Made by a program: the position numbers and the translations under genes. The notes below the pieces were generated by a model that was given only the letters and a program-made list of their open reading frames with translations, was not told where the DNA came from and made no database searches. Below, piece after piece: positions 43,467-52,087 of a stretch of 64,000 bases of DNA. Within the stretch, counting starts at the first letter, position 1; every line of letters begins with the position of its first letter. Source of the DNA: Niallia sp052318935 (GTDB lineage: Bacteria > Bacillota > Bacilli > Bacillales > Cytobacillaceae). The DNA lies in assembly GCA_052318935.1 (NCBI GenBank), contig JBQRKO010000022.1; one strand, given 5' to 3'.

Positions 43467-44093
43467 ATAGAATTAAACAAAAGGCAAGCGCGGATTTTGG
43501 AGATTGTGAAAGAAAATGGCCCGATAACTGGGGAACAAATTGCAGATAAACTGCATTTAACCCGAGCAACTTTACGTCCAGACCTTGCTATATTAACAAT
43601 GTCTGGTTTTTTAGATGCCAGACCTCGTGTTGGCTATTTTTATATTGGACAACCATCTGTGCAATCATTGACTGAAAATATCCAAAAGTTATTTGTAAAA
43701 GATTTTCATTCTAGACCTGTTGTCGTGCATGATAATACATCGGTTTATGATGCAATTGTTACGATGTTTACCGAAGATGTTGGAACTGTTTTTGTTGTAG
43801 ATAATCATTCTATATTAGTAGGCGTTGTTTCACGGAAGGATTTTTTACGAGCGAGTATTGGGAAACAAGAATTAACCTCTCTACCAGTTACGATTATGAT
43901 GACAAGAATGCCGAATATTACGTATTGTTCTTTAGATGATTTATTAGTGGAAGTTGGCAAGAAATTAATCGAAAGAGAAATAGATGCACTTCCCGTTGTA
44001 AAGGAGACGGATAAGGGGCTAGTTGTAATAGGACGAGTGACAAAAACGAATATTACGAAAGCTTTAGTTGCTCTTGCAGATAAAGAATGGTAA
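43467..44093 (+). CDS. ccpN: CcpN, repressor of gluconeogenic genes, apparent ATA start
   Basis: A 208-residue regulator with an N-terminal winged helix (LTRATLRPDLAILTMSGFL) and two CBS domains (VYDAIVTMFTEDVGTVFV and LTSLPVTIMMTRMPN). In B. subtilis CcpN represses gapB and pckA on glucose. The conserved N-terminus ELNKRQ lies before the first TTG (43497), and no ATG, GTG or TTG precedes it after an in-frame stop at 43449. AAGGTGGTGA (43450-43459) is well placed for ATA at 43467. Followed by yqfL, the usual partner. Confidence 0.85.
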   Translation: MELNKRQARILEIVKENGPITGEQIADKLHLTRATLRPDLAILTMSGFLDARPRVGYFYIGQPSVQSLTENIQKLFVKDFHSRPVVVHDNTSVYDAIVTMFTEDVGTVFVVDNHSILVGVVSRKDFLRASIGKQELTSLPVTIMMTRMPNITYCSLDDLLVEVGKKLIEREIDALPVVKETDKGLVVIGRVTKTNITKALVALADKEW

Positions 44094-44134
44094 TAAGAGG
44101 ATGTTCATACACTAATAAGAGGGGGAAGTAGTAA

Positions 44135-44959
44135 ATGGAAGAAAAACAAATCATTTATGTTGTGTCTGACTCTGTAGGAGAAACTGCAGAACTTGTAACG
44201 AAAGCGGCAATCAGTCAATTTTCTGGTCGTAATGTAAATGTACTGATAAAAAGATTTCCGTTCGTTGAGGATAGATCAAATATACATGAAGTCGTTCTTC
44301 AAGCTAAGATAGAACACGGAATGATTGCATATACACTAGTAAAGCCCGAAATGAGAAAATATATGAGTGAATTGGCAAGAGAAGTAGGTGTATATGCTTG
44401 TGATATTATTGGTCCAATGATTGATCAGTTTCAAATGCTCTGGGGAAAAACGCCTTTATTTGAACCAGGACTTGTTCGAAAATTAGATGAAGATTATTTT
44501 AAAAAAGTTGAGGCAATTGAATTTGCCGTTAAATATGATGATGGCAGGGATCCAAGAGGGTTAGAGAAAGCAGATATTATTTTAATTGGTGTATCAAGAA
44601 CTTCTAAAACACCGCTTTCTCAATTTCTTGCACATAAAAGAGTAAAGGTTGCAAATGTTCCGATTGTCCCTGAAGTAGATCCTCCAAAAGAGCTATTTCA
44701 ACAGCCCGCAAACAAATGTTTTGGATTAAAAATCAGTCCACAAAAATTGAATAATATTCGAAAAGAACGCTTAATTTCTTTAGGATTAAGTGATAGTGCA
44801 AGTTATGCACGCATTGAGAGGATTCAAGAGGAAATTGAATATTTTGATCGAATTGTTAGTAAAATTGGGTGTCCTGTTATTGATGTAACAAATAAAGCAG
44901 TAGAAGAAACAGCTAATATTATTTTTAATCTCTATTATCGAACAAAACATCCTTCTTAA
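44135..44959 (+). CDS. yqfL: YqfL, pyruvate phosphate dikinase / PEP synthase regulatory protein
   Basis: A 274-residue DUF299 protein. Such proteins phosphorylate and dephosphorylate the catalytic threonine of pyruvate phosphate dikinase or PEP synthase. It opens IIYVVSDSVGETAELVTKAA. The P-loop-like GVSRTSKTPLSQFLA is near residues 150-164. In B. subtilis YqfL favours gluconeogenesis, opposite to its neighbour CcpN. GGGGGAAG precedes the ATG. Confidence 0.95.
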   Translation: MEEKQIIYVVSDSVGETAELVTKAAISQFSGRNVNVLIKRFPFVEDRSNIHEVVLQAKIEHGMIAYTLVKPEMRKYMSELAREVGVYACDIIGPMIDQFQMLWGKTPLFEPGLVRKLDEDYFKKVEAIEFAVKYDDGRDPRGLEKADIILIGVSRTSKTPLSQFLAHKRVKVANVPIVPEVDPPKELFQQPANKCFGLKISPQKLNNIRKERLISLGLSDSASYARIERIQEEIEYFDRIVSKIGCPVIDVTNKAVEETANIIFNLYYRTKHPS

Positions 44960-45053
44960 TTTAATCATAAGATAAAAAATAGGCTTTGTCTATTTGATGA
45001 CAAAGTCTTCCTATATGTAGTAGAAGATCTTTGGACTTATACTTATTTTAATA

Positions 45054-45260
45054 GGCTGTTTTCGTATAAATTGTTGCTTTTAAACGCGCAGCCTGAATAC
45101 ACTTCGTCCGTTTAGCGAGCGTCGAGCCTCCTCGTCGCATACGCTCCTGTGGGGTCTCGTCTTTCTCGCATTCCCACAGGAGTCTACGTGTATTCAGGCT
45201 GCTGAGTACTTCTTCTTCCATTTTTTTTCGTAAAAAACAACAAACTTTGAGAAAACAGCG
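45054..45260 (-). repeat. Family A dispersed repeat, copy A3
   Basis: Same orientation as A2 and nearly identical to it, from GGCTGTTTTCGTATAAATTG to GAAAACAGC. No matching flanking 8-mer was seen. It lies in the 683-bp gap between yqfL and yqxD together with C5. Confidence 0.87.
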
Positions 45261-45303
45261 CTTATAATAATATCAGAATTTTATTTGTCTCAAGTTATAT
45301 AAC

Positions 45304-45423
45304 TGTCTAGTTCCAACGCTTAGCCCCTGTGAAAAATAACCTCTAGTCTCTAAAAGTAAAAAATACTTTTTTGAGCTAAGAGAACATTTTTTCTTTGGGG
45401 TTCAGCAAGGCGCCTGCGCTTTT
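45304..45423 (+). repeat. Family C dispersed repeat, copy C5
   Basis: GTCTAGTTCCAACGCTTAGC, CCCTGTGAAAAATAACCTC, GAGCTAAGAGAACATT, GGGGTTCAGCAAGGCGCCTG, CGCTTTT. It begins 44 bases after A3. The remaining 220 bases to yqxD are AT-rich with nothing clear. Confidence 0.8.
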
Positions 45424-45642
45424 AAATTTAGTTTGCTTCTAAAAAAAACAATGGAAATTCCTTTGTTTCTGTACTATAATAAAAAATTGTGATAAAAAAG
45501 TATTATATTTTAGGTTTAGAGTTGACTGTTAACGAATAAACTATTTATTGTTAGAAGTCAAGAATAAAGGATAAATAATTTTCGACAATATTTCTTTCAA
45601 TGAAAACCTTTTTAGAAGAAGGAATATGTGGAGTGATGTAGA

Positions 45643-46110
45643 ATAAGTAGTACAATAGGGAATCAAACCATCTATATTGACGCTGATTCTTGTCCAGTTA
45701 AGCAGGAAATTGTCGAAATTGCTAAAAGCTATTGTGTAGAAACACTTTTCGTCGCTTCTTATGCTCATATGAAAAAAGAGCAGGAGAACATGAATTGGAA
45801 ATATGTTGATAATAGCAAAGAAGCAGTTGATTTATTTATTATGAATAAAGTAAAAAAACAGGATATTGTCATCACGCAAGATATAGGCTTAGCCTCTACT
45901 CTTTTGTTAAAAGAAGTGTATGTTCTTTCTCCCAGGGGAATTGTAATAGAAGAGAAGGATATCCATACAGCGTTACATATGCGCTATTTATCTGCAAAAG
46001 CAAGAAGAAGAGGTGTATATGGAAAGGGGCCAAAACCTTTTATTGATGACGACCGTCAAAGATTTAGGAAAAATTTAATGAGGATTTTGTCGAAAATTGA
46101 AGGAGTTTAA
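45643..46110 (+). CDS. yqxD: YqxD/YaiI (UPF0178) family protein, apparent ATA start
   Basis: A 155-residue protein of the UPF0178 family, which has a PIN/NYN-like fold and unknown activity. The family N-terminus is IYIDADSCPVKQEIVEIAK, and the C-terminal block is AKARRRGVYGKGPKPF. That N-terminus lies well upstream of the first ATG in frame (45769). The open frame back to a stop at 45634 has no ATG, GTG or TTG. ATA at 45643 stands 7 bases after GGAGTG, an ideal distance. It lies before dnaG as in B. subtilis. Confidence 0.82.
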   Translation: MSSTIGNQTIYIDADSCPVKQEIVEIAKSYCVETLFVASYAHMKKEQENMNWKYVDNSKEAVDLFIMNKVKKQDIVITQDIGLASTLLLKEVYVLSPRGIVIEEKDIHTALHMRYLSAKARRRGVYGKGPKPFIDDDRQRFRKNLMRILSKIEGV

Positions 46111-46162
46111 CAATTAATGTCGAATACCTCACTTAGGCAAGTTAGTAGGGGAGATGTCTTAA

Positions 46163-47977
46163 ATGGCTGGGCTTATTCCTGAAGAAAAAATTAATCAAAT
46201 AAAACAAGCAGTTGACATTGTGGATGTTATTGGCGAACATGTTCAATTAACAAAACAAGGTCGTAATTTTTTAGGATTATGTCCGTTTCACGGAGAAAAA
46301 ACGCCATCATTTTCCGTTTCTCCTGAAAAGCAAATTTTTCACTGTTTTGGCTGCAATGCAGGTGGCAATGTATTTTCTTTTTTAATGGATTTAGAAGGAT
46401 TTTCCTTTCAAGAAGTTGCTGCAAAGTTAGCAAAAAGGGCGAATATTGAGATTGGTTCGGAATGGACCGATACAGAAAAGAAAAAAAGCATTCCTAATGA
46501 TTTACAGCAAATGCTTGACGCTCATGATTTGTTAACAAAATTTTATCATCATTTATTAGTAAATACAAAGGATGGTCAACATGCTTTAGAATATTTACTA
46601 AATAGAGGCTTTACTCTTCCTGTTATTGAAAAATTTCAAATAGGATATGCTATGGAAACATGGGATTTGGCAGTAAAGTTTTTAGGAAAAAGAAAATATG
46701 ATGTTCCATTGATGGAAAAAGCAGGACTAATTATTAAAAGTGAAAAGGAAAATAAGTATTTTGACCGTTTTAGGGATCGAATTATCTTTCCAATTACGGA
46801 TCGTAATGGTCATACAATTGCTTTTTCAGGGCGTACACTAGGGGAGTCCCATCCCAAATATTTGAACAGCCCTGAAACTCCAATTTTTAATAAAAGTAGT
46901 ACACTTTATAATTTTCATATGGCGAGGCCAAACATTCGGAAGTTACAACATGCCGTTCTTTTTGAAGGGTTTGCCGATTGTATCGCGGCTTTTAGGTCAG
47001 GGATAGAAAATGGTATTGCAACTATGGGTACGTCTTTAACAAACGAGCATATTGGTATTCTAAAAAGAAATGCTCAAACCGTAACCATTTGTTATGATTC
47101 AGATTCTGCTGGAATTGAAGCGGCAAATCGAGCAGGAGAGCTTTTAATAAAAGCAAACTGCACCGTTAAAGTGGCTTTATTACCAGATGGAATGGATCCA
47201 GATGATGTTGTCAGCAAATTTGGCGAAGAAAAATTGCAACATGAAATCCTTCATAGCAGTATTCCTTTTATGAGTTTTAAATTACTTTATTATCGTAGAG
47301 GGAAAAATCTTCAAAATGAAGGAGATAAGCTAACGTATATAGAAGAAGTAATAGGAGAAGTTGCTAAGCTTGAGAAAGCAGTTGAAAAAGACTTCTATAT
47401 AAGACAGCTAGCTTCTGAATTTTCTATCTCTTTAGAAGCGCTTCTGCAGCAAGAGAAACAAGTTGCAGAATCAATAAAAAGAAATGATTCAAATAAAAGC
47501 ATTACTACACCAGTTAAGCAATATAGTGTAAGAAAACAAGTGAAAAATTTATTACCCGCATTTCATACAGCAGAAAGAAGGCTGCTTGCGCATATGCTTA
47601 AAAGTGAAGATACCGCTTTTAAAGTGCAGGATAATTTGCAAGGGAAAACCTTTAATATTGATGAACATCAGGCGATTTTTACGTACCTGTTAGCTTATTA
47701 TGAAAAGGGGCAAAGCTCTGATACAAGTTCATTTATTAATTTCGTTGATGATCATGAACTAAAGCGGATGGTAGTAGATATTGAAATGATGGATATTAAC
47801 GATGAAATAAGTGATCAAGAATTATTGGACTACTTGAAACAACTATTAAATTATGAAAAGCTGCAAGTGATAAAAGAAAAAAAGGCATTACAAAAAGACG
47901 CCGAAAGGCAACAGGACTTTGGTAGGGCAGCGCAAATTGGCATGGAAGTTCTGGAGTTAGAAAAAGCGCTGAAATAA
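46163..47977 (+). CDS. dnaG: DNA primase DnaG
   Basis: A 604-residue primase that makes RNA primers at the fork. The N-terminal zinc ribbon has Cys40, His43, Cys61 and Cys64 (CPFHGEKTPSF and FHCFGC). The TOPRIM core has LFEGFADCIAA and CYDSDSAGIEAANRAG. The C-terminal helicase-interacting domain follows. GGGGAGATG precedes the ATG. Together with sigA it forms the conserved macromolecular synthesis cluster. Confidence 0.98.
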   Translation: MAGLIPEEKINQIKQAVDIVDVIGEHVQLTKQGRNFLGLCPFHGEKTPSFSVSPEKQIFHCFGCNAGGNVFSFLMDLEGFSFQEVAAKLAKRANIEIGSEWTDTEKKKSIPNDLQQMLDAHDLLTKFYHHLLVNTKDGQHALEYLLNRGFTLPVIEKFQIGYAMETWDLAVKFLGKRKYDVPLMEKAGLIIKSEKENKYFDRFRDRIIFPITDRNGHTIAFSGRTLGESHPKYLNSPETPIFNKSSTLYNFHMARPNIRKLQHAVLFEGFADCIAAFRSGIENGIATMGTSLTNEHIGILKRNAQTVTICYDSDSAGIEAANRAGELLIKANCTVKVALLPDGMDPDDVVSKFGEEKLQHEILHSSIPFMSFKLLYYRRGKNLQNEGDKLTYIEEVIGEVAKLEKAVEKDFYIRQLASEFSISLEALLQQEKQVAESIKRNDSNKSITTPVKQYSVRKQVKNLLPAFHTAERRLLAHMLKSEDTAFKVQDNLQGKTFNIDEHQAIFTYLLAYYEKGQSSDTSSFINFVDDHELKRMVVDIEMMDINDEISDQELLDYLKQLLNYEKLQVIKEKKALQKDAERQQDFGRAAQIGMEVLELEKALK

Positions 47978-48019
47978 TAAAAATGGATTTGTCTTGATTT
48001 TTTGGAAGGAGGGGGACAT

Positions 48020-49144
48020 ATGGCTGAAAAGTCAGCCCGTTCAAAAGAGGTTGAAACGGAATTGACCCTTGATCAGGTAAAGGAACAAATAACAGAAGTA
48101 GGTAAAAAAACAGGTGTTTTAGCATATGATGATATTGCTGAAAAATTATCCAGTTTTGAATTAGACTCCCATCAAATGGATGAGTTTTATGAGTTTTTAG
48201 GAGACCAAGGTGTAGAACTTATTGGGGATACAGAAGACGAAGCTCCTAATGTTCAAGAACTAGCTAAAGGGGAGGAAGAATTCGATTTAAATGATTTAAG
48301 TGTTCCTCCTGGCGTTAAAATAAATGATCCAGTTAGAATGTATTTAAAAGAAATTGGCAGAGTGGATTTATTATCTGCTGAAGAAGAAATTAATTTAGCT
48401 AAACGAATTGAAGAAGGCGATGAAGAAGCAAAACGACGTCTCGCAGAAGCAAACTTACGTTTAGTTGTAAGTATTGCAAAAAGATATGTTGGACGTGGAA
48501 TGATGTTCCTTGATCTTATTCAAGAAGGAAATATGGGCTTAATTAAAGCAGTAGAAAAATTTGATTATATTAAAGGATATAAGTTTAGTACGTATGCTAC
48601 TTGGTGGATTCGTCAAGCTATTACAAGAGCAATAGCAGATCAGGCAAGAACGATTCGTATACCCGTTCACATGGTTGAAACGATAAATAAATTAATTCGT
48701 GTGCAGCGACAACTTCTTCAAGATTTAGGACGTGAACCAACTCCTGAAGAAATTGGCGAGGATATGGACTTAACTCCTGATAAAGTAAGAGAAATTCTTA
48801 AAATTGCTCAAGAGCCAGTGTCATTAGAAACACCAATTGGGGAAGAAGATGATTCGCATTTAGGCGACTTCATTGAAGACCAAGATGCAACCTCACCATC
48901 AGAGCATGCAGCATATGAGCTGTTAAAAGAACAATTAGAGGATGTTCTCGATACTTTAACAGATCGTGAAGAAAACGTGTTAAGATTACGCTTCGGTCTT
49001 GATGACGGTCGTACACGTACTTTGGAAGAAGTAGGTAAAGTGTTTGGTGTAACACGTGAGCGCATTCGTCAAATTGAAGCAAAAGCATTAAGAAAGCTAA
49101 GACATCCAAGCAGAAGCAAACGATTAAAAGATTTCTTAGAGTAA
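48020..49144 (+). CDS. sigA: RNA polymerase sigma factor SigA
   Basis: A 374-residue primary sigma factor. Region 1.1 is present; region 2 shows MMFLDLIQEGNMGLIKAVEK and KGYKFSTYATWWIRQAI. Region 4 has the helix-turn-helix LEEVGKVFGVTRERIRQIEA. The ATG at 48020 follows GGAAGGAGGGGG; a TTG at 48002 inside that Shine-Dalgarno is rejected. It ends at a strong terminator. Confidence 0.99.
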   Translation: MAEKSARSKEVETELTLDQVKEQITEVGKKTGVLAYDDIAEKLSSFELDSHQMDEFYEFLGDQGVELIGDTEDEAPNVQELAKGEEEFDLNDLSVPPGVKINDPVRMYLKEIGRVDLLSAEEEINLAKRIEEGDEEAKRRLAEANLRLVVSIAKRYVGRGMMFLDLIQEGNMGLIKAVEKFDYIKGYKFSTYATWWIRQAITRAIADQARTIRIPVHMVETINKLIRVQRQLLQDLGREPTPEEIGEDMDLTPDKVREILKIAQEPVSLETPIGEEDDSHLGDFIEDQDATSPSEHAAYELLKEQLEDVLDTLTDREENVLRLRFGLDDGRTRTLEEVGKVFGVTRERIRQIEAKALRKLRHPSRSKRLKDFLE

Positions 49145-49177
49145 GAAAATTGTTCGCAACGTGAAAGAACGGATTGT

Positions 49178-49225
49178 AAAGAAATAGTTTACTTCTTACA
49201 TTGGAAGTAGCTATTTCTTTTTTTT
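49178..49225 (+). terminator. Terminator after sigA
   Basis: AAAGAAATAG pairs with CTATTTCTTT, with ACTTC / GAAGT inside, followed by TTTTT. Confidence 0.88.
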
Positions 49226-49410
49226 GAAAAGGGGCGGAACTGCGCCGTTTTATATAGAAATACACGAACGATGGTGCTTTGTATGTTGTTGCTTATTCCT
49301 ATGAGAAAAAGAGTAGCTCCGTTCACACCACCTTTATTAGGTTAAAAACTGCCTTTTCCTTGTTAGATGAAGGAGACGAGGTATGAGTCTCCTTATATGT
49401 TTTTGTTATA
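49226..49410 (+). repeat. Family E dispersed repeat, copy E3
   Basis: GAAAAGGGGCGGAACTGCGC, GTAGCTCCGTTCACACCACC, TTAGGTTAAAAACTGCCTTT, GACGAGGTATGAGTCTCC match E1, and the ends match E2. It begins right at the T-run of the sigA terminator and ends just before the next gene. Confidence 0.62.
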
Positions 49411-49428
49411 CATAAGGATGTGAAAAAA

Positions 49429-49956
49429 ATGGATGAAAATAGAAAAAAAGTAATTGTTAAAGAAATCATCTATTGGAAGAAAAGTCGTATGCTTCCAGAG
49501 CATTATTGTGATTATTTGTTATCACTATATACGGAAGGAAACCAACCAGTAGAAGAAACAACGAAAAAAACATCGGTTATGTCCAGTAGTCTTTTTTTAT
49601 TGTTCATTCCTTTAACAGTAGTTTTATTATATTTTACTGAATTGTCTTTCATTTTGCAAATAGCTATTTCCCTAATTTTTCTAACTTTTTGTATCATTAG
49701 TATGTATTTTTATAAAAATAAAAACAGCTCCGTTCATATTCCAGCTGCGGTGGCAGCATTAATTGTTTTAATTACAAGTACGTACGTTGTTTTATATTTT
49801 TTTTCAAATAATTTATTATTTTTATCTATTGTCTTAAGTATAAATTGTGTTTGTTGGTTTATTGTTGGAAAAAGATATAAGTTATTATATTTTACAATTT
49901 CTTCGGTTGTAGGATTCGTGTTATTATGTTGGTTATTCTTAATGAAAATAGTATAA
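49429..49956 (+). CDS. Unknown membrane protein between sigA and trmK
   Basis: A 175-residue protein not recognised by function. A soluble N-terminal part of about 50 residues (KEIIYWKKSRMLPEHYCDYL) reads like a motif seen in other Bacillaceae membrane proteins. Four or five hydrophobic helices follow (starting SSLFLLFIPLTVVLLYF) and a short basic loop GKRYKLLY separates the last two. AAGGATG precedes the ATG. In B. subtilis this place holds cccA (cytochrome c-550); no CXXCH motif is present here, so it is not a cytochrome. Confidence 0.7.
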   Translation: MDENRKKVIVKEIIYWKKSRMLPEHYCDYLLSLYTEGNQPVEETTKKTSVMSSSLFLLFIPLTVVLLYFTELSFILQIAISLIFLTFCIISMYFYKNKNSSVHIPAAVAALIVLITSTYVVLYFFSNNLLFLSIVLSINCVCWFIVGKRYKLLYFTISSVVGFVLLCWLFLMKIV

Positions 49957-50060
49957 AAAGAATCACATGGTTTTTTGCATCCTGATTCAACAAAAATTAT
50001 ACTAGTAGTTGATAAGGCAGATATAAATATAAAAAAGATAAAATGAAATGTGGGGGTAAA

Positions 50061-50789
50061 ATGAATACAGATAAATTATCGCAACGATTAGAAGCGGTGG
50101 CAAAATATATACCAGTTGGATCTAAATTTGCAGATATTGGTTCAGATCATGCTTACTTACCTTGTTATATGCTGAAAAAAGAGAAAGCTTCCTTCGCAAT
50201 AGCAGGTGAAGTTGTAGAAGGACCATTTCAATCTGCTTGTAAACAAGTAAGACAAGAAGGGTTAGCATCCGTTATAGCTGTAAGAAAAGGAAATGGATTA
50301 GAAGTAATTAACCTGGGAGAAGTCGATTGTATTACAATTGCAGGAATGGGTGGTTCACTTATTGCTACCATTCTTGAACAAGGCAAGCACAAGCTTTCTA
50401 CTGTAAAAAGATTAGTGCTTCAGCCAAATATTCATGCATTTTCTATTCGCCTATGGCTGCTTGAAAATGGCTGGAAATTAATAGAGGAAGAAATTATTGA
50501 AGAAGATGGAAAGATTTATGAAATATTAGTAGCAGAACAAGGAATAGCAAAAGATCCGTATACAGCTAATATAGATACTGAATTATTATTAGGTCCTATT
50601 CTTATGAAAGAGAAAAATAAAGCTTTTCAAAAAAAATGGTTAGCTGAGCGAAAAAACTGGGAGAGAATTATGGCACAGCTTTCATCCGCACCTGATTCAA
50701 AGGAAAATCAAACAAAAAAGCAGGAATTAGAATCAAAAATAAATATGGTGAAGGAGGTATTGGCAGATGAAACAAATAAACGGATATGA
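50061..50789 (+). CDS. trmK: tRNA (adenine22-N1)-methyltransferase TrmK
   Basis: A 242-residue SAM-dependent enzyme that makes m1A22 in tRNA. The N-terminal catalytic domain has VGSKFADIGSDHAYLPCY and TIAGMGGSLIATILE. The C-terminal part is a coiled coil (about 185-235) with basic residues for tRNA binding. The ATG at 50061 follows TGGGGGT; a frame beginning 18 bases earlier is rejected. It overlaps yqfO by 23 bases. Confidence 0.96.
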   Translation: MNTDKLSQRLEAVAKYIPVGSKFADIGSDHAYLPCYMLKKEKASFAIAGEVVEGPFQSACKQVRQEGLASVIAVRKGNGLEVINLGEVDCITIAGMGGSLIATILEQGKHKLSTVKRLVLQPNIHAFSIRLWLLENGWKLIEEEIIEEDGKIYEILVAEQGIAKDPYTANIDTELLLGPILMKEKNKAFQKKWLAERKNWERIMAQLSSAPDSKENQTKKQELESKINMVKEVLADETNKRI

Positions 50790-51882
50790 GATCATTTCTT
50801 TATTTGAACAATATTCTCCAAAAGCATATGCGATGGAAGGGGATAAAATCGGCCTGCAAGTGGGGGACCTTAGCCGGCCGGTAAAAAATGTCATGGTTGC
50901 ATTAGATGTGTTGGATGAAGTAGTGGAAGAAGCGATTGCTAAAAAGGTAGATTTAATTATTGCGCATCATCCACCAATATTTCGTCCTTTATCGAAAATT
51001 ACAAGTGATAATCCATCTGGACAATTAATGCAAAAATTAATTAAACACGATATATCCGTTTATGCAGCCCACACAAACTTAGATGTAGCAAAAGGTGGGG
51101 TAAATGATTTATTAAGTGAGACGTTGGGATTAAAAAATGCCGAAGTGCTTGTACCAACGTATGAAGATAAATTAAAAAAATTAGTGGTTTATGTGCCGGG
51201 GGAAAGTGCTGATGAAGTCAAAGCTGCTTTAGGTAATGCTGGAGCTGGTGCGATTGGAAACTATACACATTGCCTGTTTGCAACAGAGGGAAAAGGTCAA
51301 TTTAAACCAGGCGAAGAAACAAATCCATATATCGGAGAAGCTAATCAATTAGAAGTAGTAGACGAAATAAAAATAGAAACTGTTTTTCCTGCATCATTAG
51401 AAAAAAAAATAATAAAAGCAATGCTAAAGGCACATCCATACGAAGAGGTTGCGTATGATATATATGAACTCCAACTTAAAGGAGCACAATTAGGATTAGG
51501 TAGAATTGGAAAGGTAGAAGAAATGACACTTTCTGAGTTTGCCAATCATGTTAAAAAAGCGTTAGAAGTAGATGCTGTTCGAGTAGTAGGAGATTTACAG
51601 GCAAAAATAAAAAAAGTTGCCGTTTTAGGTGGAGATGGAAATAAATATTATTCCCATGCTCTTTTTAAAGGCGCAGATGTGTATATAACAGGTGATATGT
51701 ATTATCATGTTGCACATGATGCAAAAGCACTGGGATTAAATATAATCGATCCAGGACATAATGTTGAAAAAGTAATGAAAAAAGGCGTTGCACATGTATT
51801 AACCACGATGTGTAGTCAAAAAGGTTATGATGTCCATATTTTCCCGTCTGAAATTCATACTGATCCATTTCAGTTTGTGTAA
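50767..51882 (+). CDS. yqfO: YqfO, Nif3-like dinuclear metal protein
   Basis: A 371-residue NIF3 family protein with a dinuclear metal site: IIAHHPPIFRPL and AAHTNLDVAKGG near the N-terminus, and ITGDMYYHVAHDA and DPGHNVEK near the C-terminus. The middle (about 135-240) is the CutA/PII-like insert typical of the Bacillus form. It is often annotated as a GTP cyclohydrolase I type 2 homologue, which is doubtful. AAGGAGG precedes the ATG. The stop is followed at once by a family C repeat. Confidence 0.94.
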   Translation: MKQINGYEIISLFEQYSPKAYAMEGDKIGLQVGDLSRPVKNVMVALDVLDEVVEEAIAKKVDLIIAHHPPIFRPLSKITSDNPSGQLMQKLIKHDISVYAAHTNLDVAKGGVNDLLSETLGLKNAEVLVPTYEDKLKKLVVYVPGESADEVKAALGNAGAGAIGNYTHCLFATEGKGQFKPGEETNPYIGEANQLEVVDEIKIETVFPASLEKKIIKAMLKAHPYEEVAYDIYELQLKGAQLGLGRIGKVEEMTLSEFANHVKKALEVDAVRVVGDLQAKIKKVAVLGGDGNKYYSHALFKGADVYITGDMYYHVAHDAKALGLNIIDPGHNVEKVMKKGVAHVLTTMCSQKGYDVHIFPSEIHTDPFQFV

Positions 51883-51886
51883 TATA

Positions 51887-52005
51887 GAAAAGCGGAGGCG
51901 CCTTGAACAGCCCCGAAGAAAAATGTTCATTTGACTCGAAAAGTGCTTTTTACTTTTAGAGGCAAAGGGTTATTTTTCACAGGGGCTAGGCGCAGGAGCT
52001 AGATA
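51887..52005 (-). repeat. Family C dispersed repeat, copy C6
   Basis: GAAAAGCGGAGGCGCCTTGA begins four bases after the yqfO stop. CAGCCCCGAAGAAAAATG, GAAAAGTGCTTTTTACTTTT and CACAGGGGCTAGGCGC follow, ending GAGCTAGATA. Reverse orientation. Confidence 0.82.
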
Positions 52006-52087
52006 GTAATCAAACTTGAAACCTATAAATTCTGATACGCGTAAAAAAGCAAAAAGCACCTTGAAAGGGTGCTTTTTGATCTTCTTT

